From assembly GCF_900129005.1 (NCBI RefSeq), contig NZ_FQUN01000003.1, positions 248,001 through 312,000 of the forward strand: 64,000 nt of DNA, read 5' to 3'. Of this stretch, positions 45,993-54,225 are shown in pieces. The notes beneath the pieces were generated by a model that made no database searches, was not told the origin of the DNA, and saw nothing but the letters and a program-made list of their open reading frames with translations. This DNA is from Leeuwenhoekiella marinoflava DSM 3653 (GTDB taxonomy: Bacteria > Bacteroidota > Bacteroidia > Flavobacteriales > Flavobacteriaceae). The stretch's first letter is position 1. Each line of letters starts with the position of its first letter. The translations under genes were made by a program, and so were the position numbers.

Positions 45993-46388
45993 ATGCGCAA
46001 AGACATCAACATTCCTGAAGTTGCAGACGTTTATGTGGCAGCGGTCAAAGAATTTAACGAGACACATCGCACAGATGATTGGAATGCTTATATCGTAAAC
46101 GATTCAGACGAACCATTAGAACTTGTTCTCATTGTTTCTAATGGTTATAATGAGAAGAAGAAAACCAGCCTGATGCGTCATAAATTGCAAGTTCTTCCTG
46201 CGAAGTCTTTTGCTAAAATCGAGTTTATAGAAGATAGTGTTTTAGAGCTCACTAATGAATTTGCAGTCACTTATTTCCTAGACGGAAAAATGTTTGAAAA
46301 AACCTTTGTCTTTAAAGCCGGAAGCATCAAAGATGAAAACAAAGCTCCGGTACCTTCGATGCTGAAAGAAGGTGTGCTGGCTGAGTAA
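45993..46388 (+). CDS. Conserved flavobacterial protein of unknown function
   Basis: 131 aa, soluble. Blocks: INIPEVADVYVAAVKEFNE, WNAYIVNDSDEPLELVLIVS, KTSLMRHKLQVLPAKSFAKI and AVTYFLDGKMFEKTFVFKAG; a beta-rich domain is likely. It starts 2 bp after the small membrane protein gene and ends 3 bp before the convergent gpsA stop. No named domain recognised. Confidence 0.75.
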   Translation: MRKDINIPEVADVYVAAVKEFNETHRTDDWNAYIVNDSDEPLELVLIVSNGYNEKKKTSLMRHKLQVLPAKSFAKIEFIEDSVLELTNEFAVTYFLDGKMFEKTFVFKAGSIKDENKAPVPSMLKEGVLAE

Positions 46389-46391
46389 TTA

Positions 46392-47381
46392 TCAATCAAC
46401 CTTTTCTGTAAGCTTAATAAACGTCTTTTTAGGATCTTTTCCTTTATAAAGTATTTCGTAAACGGCATCAATGATCGGTGTTTTAGCTCCTAATTTTTCA
46501 TTTATTTTATACGCACTTTCCGCAGCATAATACCCTTCGGCCACCATACTCATTTCCATTTGAGCGCTTTTAACCGTATATCCTTTCCCTATCATATTGC
46601 CAAACATTCTGTTGCGGCTAAAAACAGAATAACCGGTTACCAATAAATCTCCCAAGTAGGCAGAATCATTGATGTTACGCTTCATTTTGTGGACTTTCTT
46701 GATGAATTTTTTCATCTCTCTGATTGCGTTACTCATCAATACACTCTGAAAGTTATCACCGTAACCCAAGCCGTGTGCGATTCCGGCAGCAATTGCATAG
46801 ATATTTTTAAGCATCGCGGCATATTCTGTACCTATGGTATCATCACTTACGGTGGTTTTGATGTACCAGCTTTTAAGGTGGTCAGCAACCACTTGAGCAT
46901 GTTCTTCATCAGCGCAAGCGATCGTTAGGTAAGAAAGACGTTCAAGCGCTACTTCTTCTGCGTGACACGGGCCTGTTATCACACCGATATTTTCAAAAGG
47001 AATGTCATATTCTTTGTGAAAATGAGCACCAACAATCTGACCCGTCTCGGGCACAATTCCTTTAATTGCCGAAAAAATAATCTTGTCTTTAAAACTGGCG
47101 GTGACTTTCTCTAATTCTTTACCCACAAAAGCAGAAGGAACTACAAAAATAAGGTAATCTGCATATTCTATAACCTCATTAATGTCATTACTCAGTTTCA
47201 ATCGGGTGGTGTCAAACTCTACGGCACTCAGATAATTAGGATTGTGTTTTTCTCTTTTTAGATGCTCAAGAGCATAAACGCTGCGCATATACCAGCCTAC
47301 TTCTTCCACATTTTCTGAAAGCATTTTTACAATCGCTGTAGCCCAGCTTCCACCTCCTATAACACCAAATTTTAAGGCCAT
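46392..47381 (-). CDS. gpsA: NAD(P)H-dependent glycerol-3-phosphate dehydrogenase
   Basis: 329 aa. Reduces dihydroxyacetone phosphate to glycerol-3-phosphate for phospholipid synthesis. N-terminal cofactor fold FGVIGGGSWATAIVKML, GVITGPCHAEEVALERLS, and the catalytic lysine segment EYAAMLKNIYAIAAGIAHGLGYG followed by a helical domain. ATG 47381 places the Rossmann strand at residue 4; an in-frame start at 47399 would add six residues. Confidence 0.95.
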   Translation of the reverse strand: MALKFGVIGGGSWATAIVKMLSENVEEVGWYMRSVYALEHLKREKHNPNYLSAVEFDTTRLKLSNDINEVIEYADYLIFVVPSAFVGKELEKVTASFKDKIIFSAIKGIVPETGQIVGAHFHKEYDIPFENIGVITGPCHAEEVALERLSYLTIACADEEHAQVVADHLKSWYIKTTVSDDTIGTEYAAMLKNIYAIAAGIAHGLGYGDNFQSVLMSNAIREMKKFIKKVHKMKRNINDSAYLGDLLVTGYSVFSRNRMFGNMIGKGYTVKSAQMEMSMVAEGYYAAESAYKINEKLGAKTPIIDAVYEILYKGKDPKKTFIKLTEKVD

Positions 47382-47501
47382 AATTTTTGATTTTTCCACA
47401 TTGTGGAATTAAAATAGATCGTGATCTACACCACTTGTAAACTCAGTTACCGCAAGGTTTTAACTGAATTTCATTATTCAAAATTTAAGATCTAAAGGTA
47501 C

Positions 47502-47526
47502 AGATTTTAGACCGCACCTAAAATCT
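47502..47526. repeat. Inverted repeat upstream of a lipoprotein gene
   Basis: Perfect 9-bp arms AGATTTTAG / CTAAAATCT separated by ACCGCAC. It lies 23 bases upstream of the sigma-54-like site and 121 bases from the gpsA start, so it may be a regulator-binding site. It has no adjoining T run typical of a terminator. Confidence 0.45.
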
Positions 47527-47548
47527 TGAAAACCACTTTAATATTTTT

Positions 47549-47565
47549 TTGGCACGCGGTTTGAA
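47549..47565 (+). promoter_or_regulatory. Putative sigma-54 (RpoN) promoter
   Basis: TTGGCACGCGGTTTGAA matches the -24/-12 consensus TTGGCACGnnnnTTGC: the GG doublet is in place with correct spacing, and only the -12 C is changed to A. It lies about 95 bases before the lipoprotein ATG at 47661. Confidence 0.5.
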
Positions 47566-47660
47566 TATGTTAAAATACAATTCAGAGCATGACGTCAACG
47601 CTAAGAATGTAATTGCAGCTCTTGCAACAGTGAGAGTAATAAACTTAAAAACGAACGATT

Positions 47661-48581
47661 ATGAGAACACTAAAACTACTTAGCGGATTTTTATTAATAT
47701 TTACTCTATTTACTTCGTGTTATACAGATGTATATGTAGCGGATGAGGTTTTAGAACCGGTTGTGCCACTTTCTAGAGTGCTTAGTGATTATGAACTTTG
47801 GTATGTAGATATCAACCAGACTCAAGGTAATGGCAACATTCCTTTTATGGAAAAAGCTTTCACACTGTCTTTTTTAAACGGAACCGTAATGGCAAATAAC
47901 AATCTGGCAGGGATAGGTGATCAGGGTAGGGGTTATGGTATAGAGGTGGGTTATTATGATATCTTTGATTATGATTTAGACATCAGTCACGATATAGATG
48001 GTTTTTATTCTTTTGAAATAAAAGTATTGAATAACAACACACTTGAGTTGTACAACAGCTTTTCAAATACTTCATTTATATTGAAAGGATACCAGCGTAA
48101 TACGTTTGATTATGACCGGTTGTTTTATGATAACATTCATTTCTTTTTGCAGGAATACGCTGCTTGGGAAAAAATATATACCAGTTCTACGGGCTCAATT
48201 AATGAATTTGATGCAGAAAACTTCTTGCAGTTTTTACCAGCAAATTCAGGAGGAAATTTTCAGAGCTCACAGGATGTTCGCGGTACATCTACAAATAACT
48301 TGTATTGGGATTATACCGGTATTTACGAAGTGCAGAATGTGCAGAACAATGCGTTATTAAAAACGTTGACTTTAGACTATAACTATTTCGCAAATGAGTT
48401 TTTTGAACTTTCAATAGTAGATGATGCAACGATTGCTTTGTACCACCCTTCTTCAGGAACAGAATACCGTTTTAGAGGTAAAGGTTACATTCAATATAAA
48501 ACACCTTCAGAAGGTAAGAGTCGTTTAAAGCAAAGCGAAATAGAACAAAATATTAAGACGATAAAAGCGTTAGCTAAATAA
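47661..48581 (+). CDS. Flavobacterial lipoprotein of unknown function
   Basis: 306 aa. Lipobox TLFTSC, then a mostly beta-strand body rich in Tyr and Asn: YELWYVDINQTQGNGNIPF, FTLSFLNGTVMANNNLAGI, YWDYTGIYEVQ and LSIVDDATIALYHPSSGTEY. I do not recognise a named domain. Monocistronic, preceded by a sigma-54-like site and followed by a terminator. It lies 0.8 kb from nadD, separated by the BON-LysM gene. Confidence 0.75.
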   Translation: MRTLKLLSGFLLIFTLFTSCYTDVYVADEVLEPVVPLSRVLSDYELWYVDINQTQGNGNIPFMEKAFTLSFLNGTVMANNNLAGIGDQGRGYGIEVGYYDIFDYDLDISHDIDGFYSFEIKVLNNNTLELYNSFSNTSFILKGYQRNTFDYDRLFYDNIHFFLQEYAAWEKIYTSSTGSINEFDAENFLQFLPANSGGNFQSSQDVRGTSTNNLYWDYTGIYEVQNVQNNALLKTLTLDYNYFANEFFELSIVDDATIALYHPSSGTEYRFRGKGYIQYKTPSEGKSRLKQSEIEQNIKTIKALAK

Positions 48582-48616
48582 GCAATAGAAGATTTTTTTT
48601 TGGTTGGTTAGTTGAG

Positions 48617-48646
48617 ATCGCCCTGTTGAGTTATTCTCAGGGCGAT
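48617..48646 (+). terminator. Terminator of the lipoprotein gene
   Basis: 9-bp perfect stem ATCGCCCTG / CAGGGCGAT with inner GAG/CTC pairing, followed by TTTTTATT. Ends five bases before repeat copy D. Confidence 0.85.
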
Positions 48647-48650
48647 TTTT

Positions 48651-48751
48651 ATTGGCACCGCCAAAAGGTTTAATACCCCAAGGCTTGCCTCAAAATTGAA
48701 AATTTGTTTCTAACGAATACCTCGTGAGCCTTCCCCGAAGTATTTTACTAA
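48651..48751 (+). repeat. Dispersed intergenic repeat, copy D
   Basis: Begins ATTGGCACCGCCAAAAGG, whose head TTGGC-ACC-GCCAA is an inverted repeat. The core CAAAATTGAAAATTTGTTTC is followed by CCTCGTGAGCC and TTTTACTAAG at the end. Nearly identical in layout to copy E at 63608; a shared core links it to copies A-C. Confidence 0.8.
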
Positions 48752-48865
48752 GAATCAGCTGTAAACATTCACATACTTTTAGGTAGGCATTATTAAGGGT
48801 TTAAGACGGTATTTTGTAAATTGAATCTTTATAACGCAAACTAACTCTAACTAAAGAACACAAAA

Positions 48866-49348
48866 ATGGGATTATTTTCATTCATTAAAAATGCCGGAGC
48901 AAAAATAGGTATCGGTAAAAGTACTGCTGAGGAAGCTGCAGAAAAAAGGGCTGAAGCCGCCGCAGCAAATAAGAAGGCAGAGGCTTCTTTAAAAGAAACT
49001 ATAGGCGATTTAGGTCTTGAGGTTAAAAACCTTAATATTTCTATTGATGGTGAGAAAGCAACAGTAACGGGGAAAGCTGCTGACCAGACTACAAAAGAAA
49101 AAGTTGTACTTGTTGTGGGTAACGTAGAAGGTATTGCTCAGGTAGATGATCAGATGGATGTTGAGCATAAAGAACCGGAAGCACAATTTCATACAGTAGA
49201 ATCTGGTGATACATTGAGTAAAATCGCCAAGAAATTCTATGGAAATGCCATGAAATACCCTGTAATATTTGAAGCTAATAAGCCAATGCTTAAAGATCCA
49301 GACAAAATATATCCTGGTCAAATGCTGCGAATTCCAAATTTGGATTAA
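48866..49348 (+). CDS. kbp: BON-LysM protein (Kbp/YgaU-like)
   Basis: 160 aa. N-terminal leader FSFIKNAGAKIGIGKST, a basic/alanine helix, a BON domain (~55-95, LNISIDGEKATVTGKAA) and a C-terminal LysM domain (~105-158, FHTVESGDTLSKIAKKFYG, PDKIYPGQMLRIP). E. coli Kbp is a cytosolic potassium-binding protein with the same two-domain build and similar size. No signal peptide is seen. It carries its own promoter region after repeat D and a strong terminator. Confidence 0.93.
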   Translation: MGLFSFIKNAGAKIGIGKSTAEEAAEKRAEAAAANKKAEASLKETIGDLGLEVKNLNISIDGEKATVTGKAADQTTKEKVVLVVGNVEGIAQVDDQMDVEHKEPEAQFHTVESGDTLSKIAKKFYGNAMKYPVIFEANKPMLKDPDKIYPGQMLRIPNLD

Positions 49349-49362
49349 GTATAAAACCATAT

Positions 49363-49398
49363 AAAAAAAAACTTCCGTTTAAACGGAAGTTTTTTTTA
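49363..49398. terminator. Bidirectional terminator, perfect palindrome
   Basis: 20-bp perfect palindrome ACTTCCGTTTAAACGGAAGT, with an A run on the left and a T run on the right. Between the convergent kbp and nadD genes; two bases of it overlap the nadD stop. Confidence 0.9.
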
Positions 49399-49980
49399 TT
49401 TGTAAAAATTCATTTGATCTATATAGCTCCAAACGGGTTGAGGCAATAAAGGGCGACAATTTTTACCGTCTTTTATCGCTTTACGAATAGCTGTAGACGA
49501 GATCTCAACAACCGGAGCTTCAATAATATGAATGCGATCGTTATTCAATAATTCATGTTGCGTTTGATCTTCACCGTCTGCAATACGTGGATATACATAA
49601 ATCTCGTGATGTTCTAAGATTACCTCATAATTCTTCCATTTATGAAGTGTGCGCAGATTGTCTTCGCCCATGATTAGGCAAAACTCGTGTTGTGGGTATT
49701 TTTCCTTTAAATGCGCTAGCGTATTACTTGTGTAGTTGGGTTGTGGTAAATTGAACTCAATTGTGCTTGCTTCAATCTTAGGGTATTCTTCAACAGCTTC
49801 TAGCACTAATTGATACCGATGATTGTTATCCAGAAGTGTTTTTTTCTTCTTAAATGGGTTGTGAGGGGTGATTACCATCCAGATCTTGTCAAGGTCACTG
49901 TATTCTGCAAAGTGATTCGCAATGATTAGATGACCTACGTGCACCGGATTAAAGGTCCCAAAATAAAGCCCAATTTTCAT
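49396..49980 (-). CDS. nadD: Nicotinate-nucleotide adenylyltransferase
   Basis: 194 aa. Adenylates nicotinate mononucleotide in NAD synthesis. ATP-site motif GTFNPVHVGHLIIAN (a [H/T]xGH variant) and ISSTAIRKAI near the C-terminus are standard. Third gene of yicC-gmk-nadD: the gap to gmk is 2 bp. Normal length. Confidence 0.95.
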   Translation of the reverse strand: MKIGLYFGTFNPVHVGHLIIANHFAEYSDLDKIWMVITPHNPFKKKKTLLDNNHRYQLVLEAVEEYPKIEASTIEFNLPQPNYTSNTLAHLKEKYPQHEFCLIMGEDNLRTLHKWKNYEVILEHHEIYVYPRIADGEDQTQHELLNNDRIHIIEAPVVEISSTAIRKAIKDGKNCRPLLPQPVWSYIDQMNFYK

Positions 49981-49982
49981 AA

Positions 49983-50558
49983 CTACTCTTTGATGTGCTT
50001 TGTGACTAGTTCATAAGCTTCTTCAAGTGCTGTATCTAGATTATTATTTTCTATGATATAGTCAAATTGTGGGGCTGTGGCAAGCTCTATACTGGCTTTT
50101 GCAACGCGCATGTTGATGCGGTCTTCACTTTCGGTCTTGCGTTTTTTAAGTCTTATTTTAAGCTCTTCAATACTTGGAGGCTTAACAAAAACAGCCAGTG
50201 TGCGCTCTGGGTATAACTTCTTAATATCTAAGCCACCTACAACATCAATATCAAATATCACGTGTTTGCCTAGCTTCCAGATTCGTTCTACTTCACTTTT
50301 TAAAGTTCCATAGAAGTTATCGCGATAAACTTCTTCCCACTCTAAAAACTCATCATTTTTAATACGTCTTTTAAATTCTTTGAGTGAGAGAAAATAATAA
50401 TCTACTCCGTGTTTTTCATTAGGTCTTGCTTCGCGTGATGCTGCAGAAATACTGAACTCTAGATTTAATTCTTTTTTTTCAAGAAGCCATCTTACGATGG
50501 TGGTTTTACCACTTCCGCTAGGTGCAGAAAAAACGATGAGTTTTCCTGTATCAGCCAT
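49983..50558 (-). CDS. gmk: Guanylate kinase
   Basis: 191 aa. Phosphorylates GMP to GDP. P-loop SAPSGSGKTT, the GMP-binding stretch SREARPNEKHGVDYYF, and GTLKSEVERIW. Usual length. It is followed by nadD (2 bp) and preceded by yicC (1 bp), a conserved Bacteroidota arrangement. Confidence 0.96.
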   Translation of the reverse strand: MADTGKLIVFSAPSGSGKTTIVRWLLEKKELNLEFSISAASREARPNEKHGVDYYFLSLKEFKRRIKNDEFLEWEEVYRDNFYGTLKSEVERIWKLGKHVIFDIDVVGGLDIKKLYPERTLAVFVKPPSIEELKIRLKKRKTESEDRINMRVAKASIELATAPQFDYIIENNNLDTALEEAYELVTKHIKE

Positions 50559-50559
50559 T

Positions 50560-51420
50560 TTAAAGTACGTTTAGAAGTTGTTCTTTAATTTTCTCTAGTT
50601 CATCTTTCATACGCACTACAATCTGTTGCATGGGCGCATAATTAGACTTAGAGCCTATTGTGTTGATTTCCCTTCCCATTTCCTGACTTATAAAAGCAAG
50701 TTTTTTACCATTAGAATCCTCAGAATTCAAAGAGCTTATAAAATACTCCAGATGATTGCTTAAGCGTACTTTCTCTTCAGTGATGTCGTATTTCTCTAAA
50801 TAGTATGTGAGTTCTTGTTCAAAGCGGTTTTCATCAACCTCGGCTTTAAGATCGCTAATGGCTTTTGTAAGACGTTCACGCACGCCTTGCATACGATCTG
50901 GATCTATTTTAATGACTTCCTCAAGATTTGAAGAGATGTTTTTGATACGAAGTTCAAAGTCTTCTTTAAGAACCTTTCCTTCATCAGCACGATATGTTTC
51001 TATCGCATTTAAAGCCTCATTAAGACCGTCTAAGACCGTTTGGTATTCTTCTTCGTCAATCTCGTCACGCTCTGTCTTGAGGGCGTCAGGCAAACGTGTT
51101 GCTATTTTAAGAAGCTCAATAGATGCAGCGTCAGGAGTAAGCGCTTGCAACTGCTTCATATATTGTTTGACGACATCAGTATTTATAGAACTGCTAGTTT
51201 CTTCGCCATTCAATTCAACATAGAGACTAAAATCTATTTTACCACGCTGCAACTTTTGAGCAACCAGATTTCGCAATTCTAGTTCTTTCTCTCTATAGAA
51301 AGAAGGAATTCTGGCATTAAGGTCTTGGTTTTTACTATTCAGGGATTTAATCTCAATAGTAATTTTTTTGGTGGGAAGCTGGCTTACAGATTTCCCAAAA
51401 CCGGTCATAGATTTAATCAT
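50560..51420 (-). CDS. yicC: YicC-family endoribonuclease-like protein
   Basis: 286 aa. YicC_N (~1-155, MIKSMTGFGKS, IEIKSLNSKNQDLNARIP) and DUF1732 C-terminal domain (~205-286, KLAFISQEMGREINTIGSKS). E. coli YicC is an RNase that helps degrade small RNAs. First gene of the yicC-gmk-nadD operon. Confidence 0.94.
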   Translation of the reverse strand: MIKSMTGFGKSVSQLPTKKITIEIKSLNSKNQDLNARIPSFYREKELELRNLVAQKLQRGKIDFSLYVELNGEETSSSINTDVVKQYMKQLQALTPDAASIELLKIATRLPDALKTERDEIDEEEYQTVLDGLNEALNAIETYRADEGKVLKEDFELRIKNISSNLEEVIKIDPDRMQGVRERLTKAISDLKAEVDENRFEQELTYYLEKYDITEEKVRLSNHLEYFISSLNSEDSNGKKLAFISQEMGREINTIGSKSNYAPMQQIVVRMKDELEKIKEQLLNVL

Positions 51421-51438
51421 GCAATAATTTTAAAAACG

Positions 51439-51446
51439 CAAAGATA
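51439..51446 (-). promoter_or_regulatory. Putative -7 box of the yicC-gmk-nadD operon
   Basis: TATCTTTG on the minus strand fits TAnnTTTG exactly, 18 bases before the yicC ATG. No convincing -33 TTG at 19-21 bp. Confidence 0.45.
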
Positions 51447-51495
51447 GCAAAACCTATCGGGTTGCTCTTATGGTTAATTTTATCAATTAAATTAA

Positions 51496-51522
51496 AATCC
51501 CGCATATAAAATATACGGGATT
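51496..51522 (-). terminator. Terminator of the DUF1080 gene
   Basis: 7-bp stem AATCCCG / CGGGATT with an AT-rich inner region, followed on the minus strand by TTTTAATTT. Between the last DUF1080 gene and yicC. Confidence 0.7.
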
Positions 51523-51548
51523 ATCTTATGTTATAATGAAACTATTTG

Positions 51549-52355
51549 TTACAACTTACGCAACCAGATATTTCTAAAACTTACAGGATTACCATGATCT
51601 TGTAATTTGATAGGACCTTCCCCATGTGCAGGATTTTTAGGCTTTCCTATATATTCTGTAGTTCCTTTTATCTCGGTGTTGTCTTGTACTAAAACTCCGT
51701 TGTGTAAAACTGTTACAGTAGCCGATTTAGTTTTAGTTCCATCAGCATCAAATTCTGGTTGATGGTAAATAATGTCATACGTCTGCCATTGCTCAGTAGG
51801 TTTTGTAGCATTTGCTAACGGGATACTTTGTTTGTAAATTGCAGTTGCTTGTCCGTTAGAATAGGTTCTGTTTTCATAACTGTTAAGCACTTGCACTTCA
51901 TACAAACCTTGTAAGAAGATACCGCTGTTTCCACGACCTTGACCTTCGCCCTCAATAACTTGAGGAGCTTGCCATTCTATATGCAGCTGCATGTCTCCAA
52001 AACTCTCTTTAGTTTGAATATCTCCGGTACCTCCTACAACAGTCATAGAACCATCTTGATTGATTTGCCAAGGGGCATTTACAACAGATTCTTTAGTGCT
52101 TTCCCAGGCATCTAAGTTTTCTCCGTCAAATAAAACGATTGCATCAGAAGGGACACCTTTGTCGTTAAAAGAAACTACAGCCGGTTCTGGCTCCCATACT
52201 TCGGTAGCTTCAGGGTCTGTGATAGGTGCTTCTGCGGCTGCTGTTGTAGTATCCTCAGTAGTTGTGGTTACCTCATCGTTCTTTTTTTCTGCGGACTCAT
52301 TACAGGAGAAAAGCATACCTGCAGCAAGAAAAGGAAGGATTAGATTTCTGTTCAT
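51549..52355 (-). CDS. DUF1080 (3-keto-disaccharide hydrolase-type) lipoprotein
   Basis: 268 aa. Lipobox MLFSCN, a Thr/Glu-rich linker, then a beta-jelly-roll domain (~75-268): VLFDGENLDAWES, GNSGIFLQGLYEVQVLNSYE and IKLQDHGNPVSFRNIWLR. The Pfam family is 3-keto-disaccharide hydrolase (DUF1080); members are linked to cleaving glycosides oxidised at C3. Last gene of the sugar cluster, followed by a terminator; a second DUF1080 gene lies 3 bp upstream. Its substrate is not known. Confidence 0.9.
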   Translation of the reverse strand: MNRNLILPFLAAGMLFSCNESAEKKNDEVTTTTEDTTTAAAEAPITDPEATEVWEPEPAVVSFNDKGVPSDAIVLFDGENLDAWESTKESVVNAPWQINQDGSMTVVGGTGDIQTKESFGDMQLHIEWQAPQVIEGEGQGRGNSGIFLQGLYEVQVLNSYENRTYSNGQATAIYKQSIPLANATKPTEQWQTYDIIYHQPEFDADGTKTKSATVTVLHNGVLVQDNTEIKGTTEYIGKPKNPAHGEGPIKLQDHGNPVSFRNIWLRKL

Positions 52356-52358
52356 AAT

Positions 52359-53105
52359 TTAAAGTTTTTTAATTTTTATGTTTTTGAAGGAAACCTGATG
52401 TCCGTGATCCTGTAATGCAAGAAGGCCGGTTTCGGCTTTGCCAAAAGCTTCCCAATCTGCAAATTTAGAGTCAGCTACCATCGCTTTCCATTCTTCACCT
52501 TTTACAGGAAAAGTCACAACCTCCTCACCGTTCATTACAATAATACCTTCATTGTTAGTGTAGTCAATTGTGATTTCATAACTATTCCACTCTCCTGCCG
52601 GATTTACCACACCTTCAGGGGCAGCAATCATATCGTATAAAGCTCCAGAACGGTGTGTAGTTCCTGCTTTTGCATCTGGATGACGCTCATCATCTAAGAT
52701 CTGGATTTCAGGACCTGTGTAATACGGTTCGTGATATTCAGGGTTTTCTTCAACAGCCCACATAATCCCACTGTTTCCGCCTTCAGAAATCATCCAGTCT
52801 AGGGTTAAAACAAAACTTGTGTATTTCTCATTGGTAACCAGGTTTTCTGTTCCTTCTCTGTTTTCAGCAGGTGTAAAAACTAAGGCATCATCAACAATTT
52901 TCCATTGTGTTGGCGCTTGGCCATTATATGCGTGCCATTTGTCTAGATTACTCCCATCAAATAAAACCTCCCAATCGTTATCTTCGGGCTGGGTTTCTTC
53001 GGTTGTTGTTTCTGCGATATTTTTTGCTTCGGTCTTTTCTGTTTTTTCTTTACAAGAAGTAAAAAGCGCCATTGTCAGACCAACAGATAAAATTAGTTTT
53101 TTCAT
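52359..53105 (-). CDS. DUF1080 (3-keto-disaccharide hydrolase-type) lipoprotein
   Basis: 248 aa. Lipobox ALFTSCKE and a Glu/Thr-rich linker; the jelly-roll domain (~45-248) has VLFDGSNLDKWHAYN, GNSGIMWAVEE, EIQILDDERHPDAKAG and LQDHGHQVSFKNIKI. Divergent from the adjacent DUF1080 copy, so probably a different substrate or step. Gap to the isomerase upstream 8 bp. Confidence 0.9.
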   Translation of the reverse strand: MKKLILSVGLTMALFTSCKEKTEKTEAKNIAETTTEETQPEDNDWEVLFDGSNLDKWHAYNGQAPTQWKIVDDALVFTPAENREGTENLVTNEKYTSFVLTLDWMISEGGNSGIMWAVEENPEYHEPYYTGPEIQILDDERHPDAKAGTTHRSGALYDMIAAPEGVVNPAGEWNSYEITIDYTNNEGIIVMNGEEVVTFPVKGEEWKAMVADSKFADWEAFGKAETGLLALQDHGHQVSFKNIKIKKL

Positions 53106-53113
53106 AGTTTGAT

Positions 53114-54169
53114 TTAATTTATTCCTAGAATGCGTTTTAATTTAGCTTCATCTGTTTCCGCTCCTGCGAAATCATCAAAGGCTTTTTCTGTAGCTTCAAT
53201 AATATGACTGGCGATAAATGGAGCGCCTTCTCGAGCTCCTTGCTCAGGAGATTTGATGCAGCATTCCCATTCCATAACAGCCCAAACGTCACAGTTGTAT
53301 TCAGTTAATTTTGTAAAAATTGTTTTAAAATCTATCTGACCATCACCCGGAGAGCGGTAGCGACCGGCGCGGTCAATCCAATCTCCATAACCACCAAAAG
53401 CTCCTTTTTTTCCGGTTGAATTGAATTCTGAATCTTTTACGTGGAACATTTTTATATGCTCGTGGTAAAAATCTATGTATTGAATGTAATCTAATTGCTG
53501 AAGCACAAAGTGACTGGGATCGTATAAGATATTTACACGTTTGTGATTTCCGGTAGCTTCTAAAAAGCGCTCAAAAGTCACCCCGTCGTGAATATCTTCT
53601 CCCGGATGCACTTCATAACACACGTCTACACCTTGCTCATCAAAAGCATTGAGTATAGGCGTCCAGCGGTTTGCCAGTTCTTTAAAACCAAGCTCAACCA
53701 AACCCGGTGGGCGCTGTGGCCACGGGTGAAAGGTATGCCAAAGCAGGGCGCCGCTAAATGTACCGTGAACGTCTATCCCTAAATTTCTACTTGCTTTTGC
53801 AGCATACATCAATTGATCTACTGCCCAGGCCTGACGTTTTTTAGGATTGTTTTTGTAACCGTCTGGAGCGAAATTGTCAAACATCTCATCATACGCAGGA
53901 TGCACAGCAACCAGCTGCCCTTGAAGGTGTGTACACAGTTCGGTGATTTCTAGTCCGTAGCTGTTTACCTTACCTTTAAGTTCGTCGCAATACGTTTTAC
54001 TTTCTGCGGCTTTTTTAAGGTCTATTAATCGGGTTTCCCAAGTGGGTATTTGAACCCCTTTATAGCCTAATTCGCTCGCCCATTTGCACAATCCGTCTAA
54101 CGTATTAAACGGTTCTTTATCATCCATAAACTGAGCAAGAAAGACTGCAGGGCCTTTAATGGTTTTCAT
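53114..54169 (-). CDS. Sugar phosphate isomerase/epimerase (TIM barrel)
   Basis: 351 aa. A TIM barrel of the AP-endonuclease-2 / xylose-isomerase-like superfamily: LGYKGVQIPTWETR, GLEITELCTHLQGQLVAVHP, a metal-ligand glutamate in CYEVHPGEDIHDG, NILYDPSHFVLQ and MFHVKDSEF, EWECC. No signal peptide, so cytosolic. Members of this family in sugar clusters isomerise, epimerise or eliminate; the actual reaction is open. First gene after the hairpin at 54189, running into the two DUF1080 genes. Confidence 0.88.
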   Translation of the reverse strand: MKTIKGPAVFLAQFMDDKEPFNTLDGLCKWASELGYKGVQIPTWETRLIDLKKAAESKTYCDELKGKVNSYGLEITELCTHLQGQLVAVHPAYDEMFDNFAPDGYKNNPKKRQAWAVDQLMYAAKASRNLGIDVHGTFSGALLWHTFHPWPQRPPGLVELGFKELANRWTPILNAFDEQGVDVCYEVHPGEDIHDGVTFERFLEATGNHKRVNILYDPSHFVLQQLDYIQYIDFYHEHIKMFHVKDSEFNSTGKKGAFGGYGDWIDRAGRYRSPGDGQIDFKTIFTKLTEYNCDVWAVMEWECCIKSPEQGAREGAPFIASHIIEATEKAFDDFAGAETDEAKLKRILGIN

Positions 54170-54188
54170 AGTTTTTTAAATTTTATAA

Positions 54189-54219
54189 AAAACAAGCGCC
54201 TCAGCGAGACGCTTGTTTT
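54189..54219 (-). terminator. Hairpin separating two halves of the sugar cluster
   Basis: Stem AAAACAAGCG / CGCTTGTTTT extended by CTC/GAG with one mismatch, loop AGC. Seven bases after the oxidoreductase stop; a T run follows on the minus strand. It may end transcription of the upstream genes or attenuate it. Confidence 0.75.
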
Positions 54220-54225
54220 AAGTTG

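Noticed and set aside
47567-47683. 39-codon ORF starting just after the sigma-54-like box and overlapping the lipoprotein start
   Set aside because: No conservation can be judged; it overlaps the start of a better gene in another frame. A leader peptide remains possible but unsupported.
48651-48670. TTGGCAC in the repeat head resembles a sigma-54 -24 box
   Set aside because: The -12 element (TTGC) is absent at the right spacing; the bases are explained by the inverted-repeat head.
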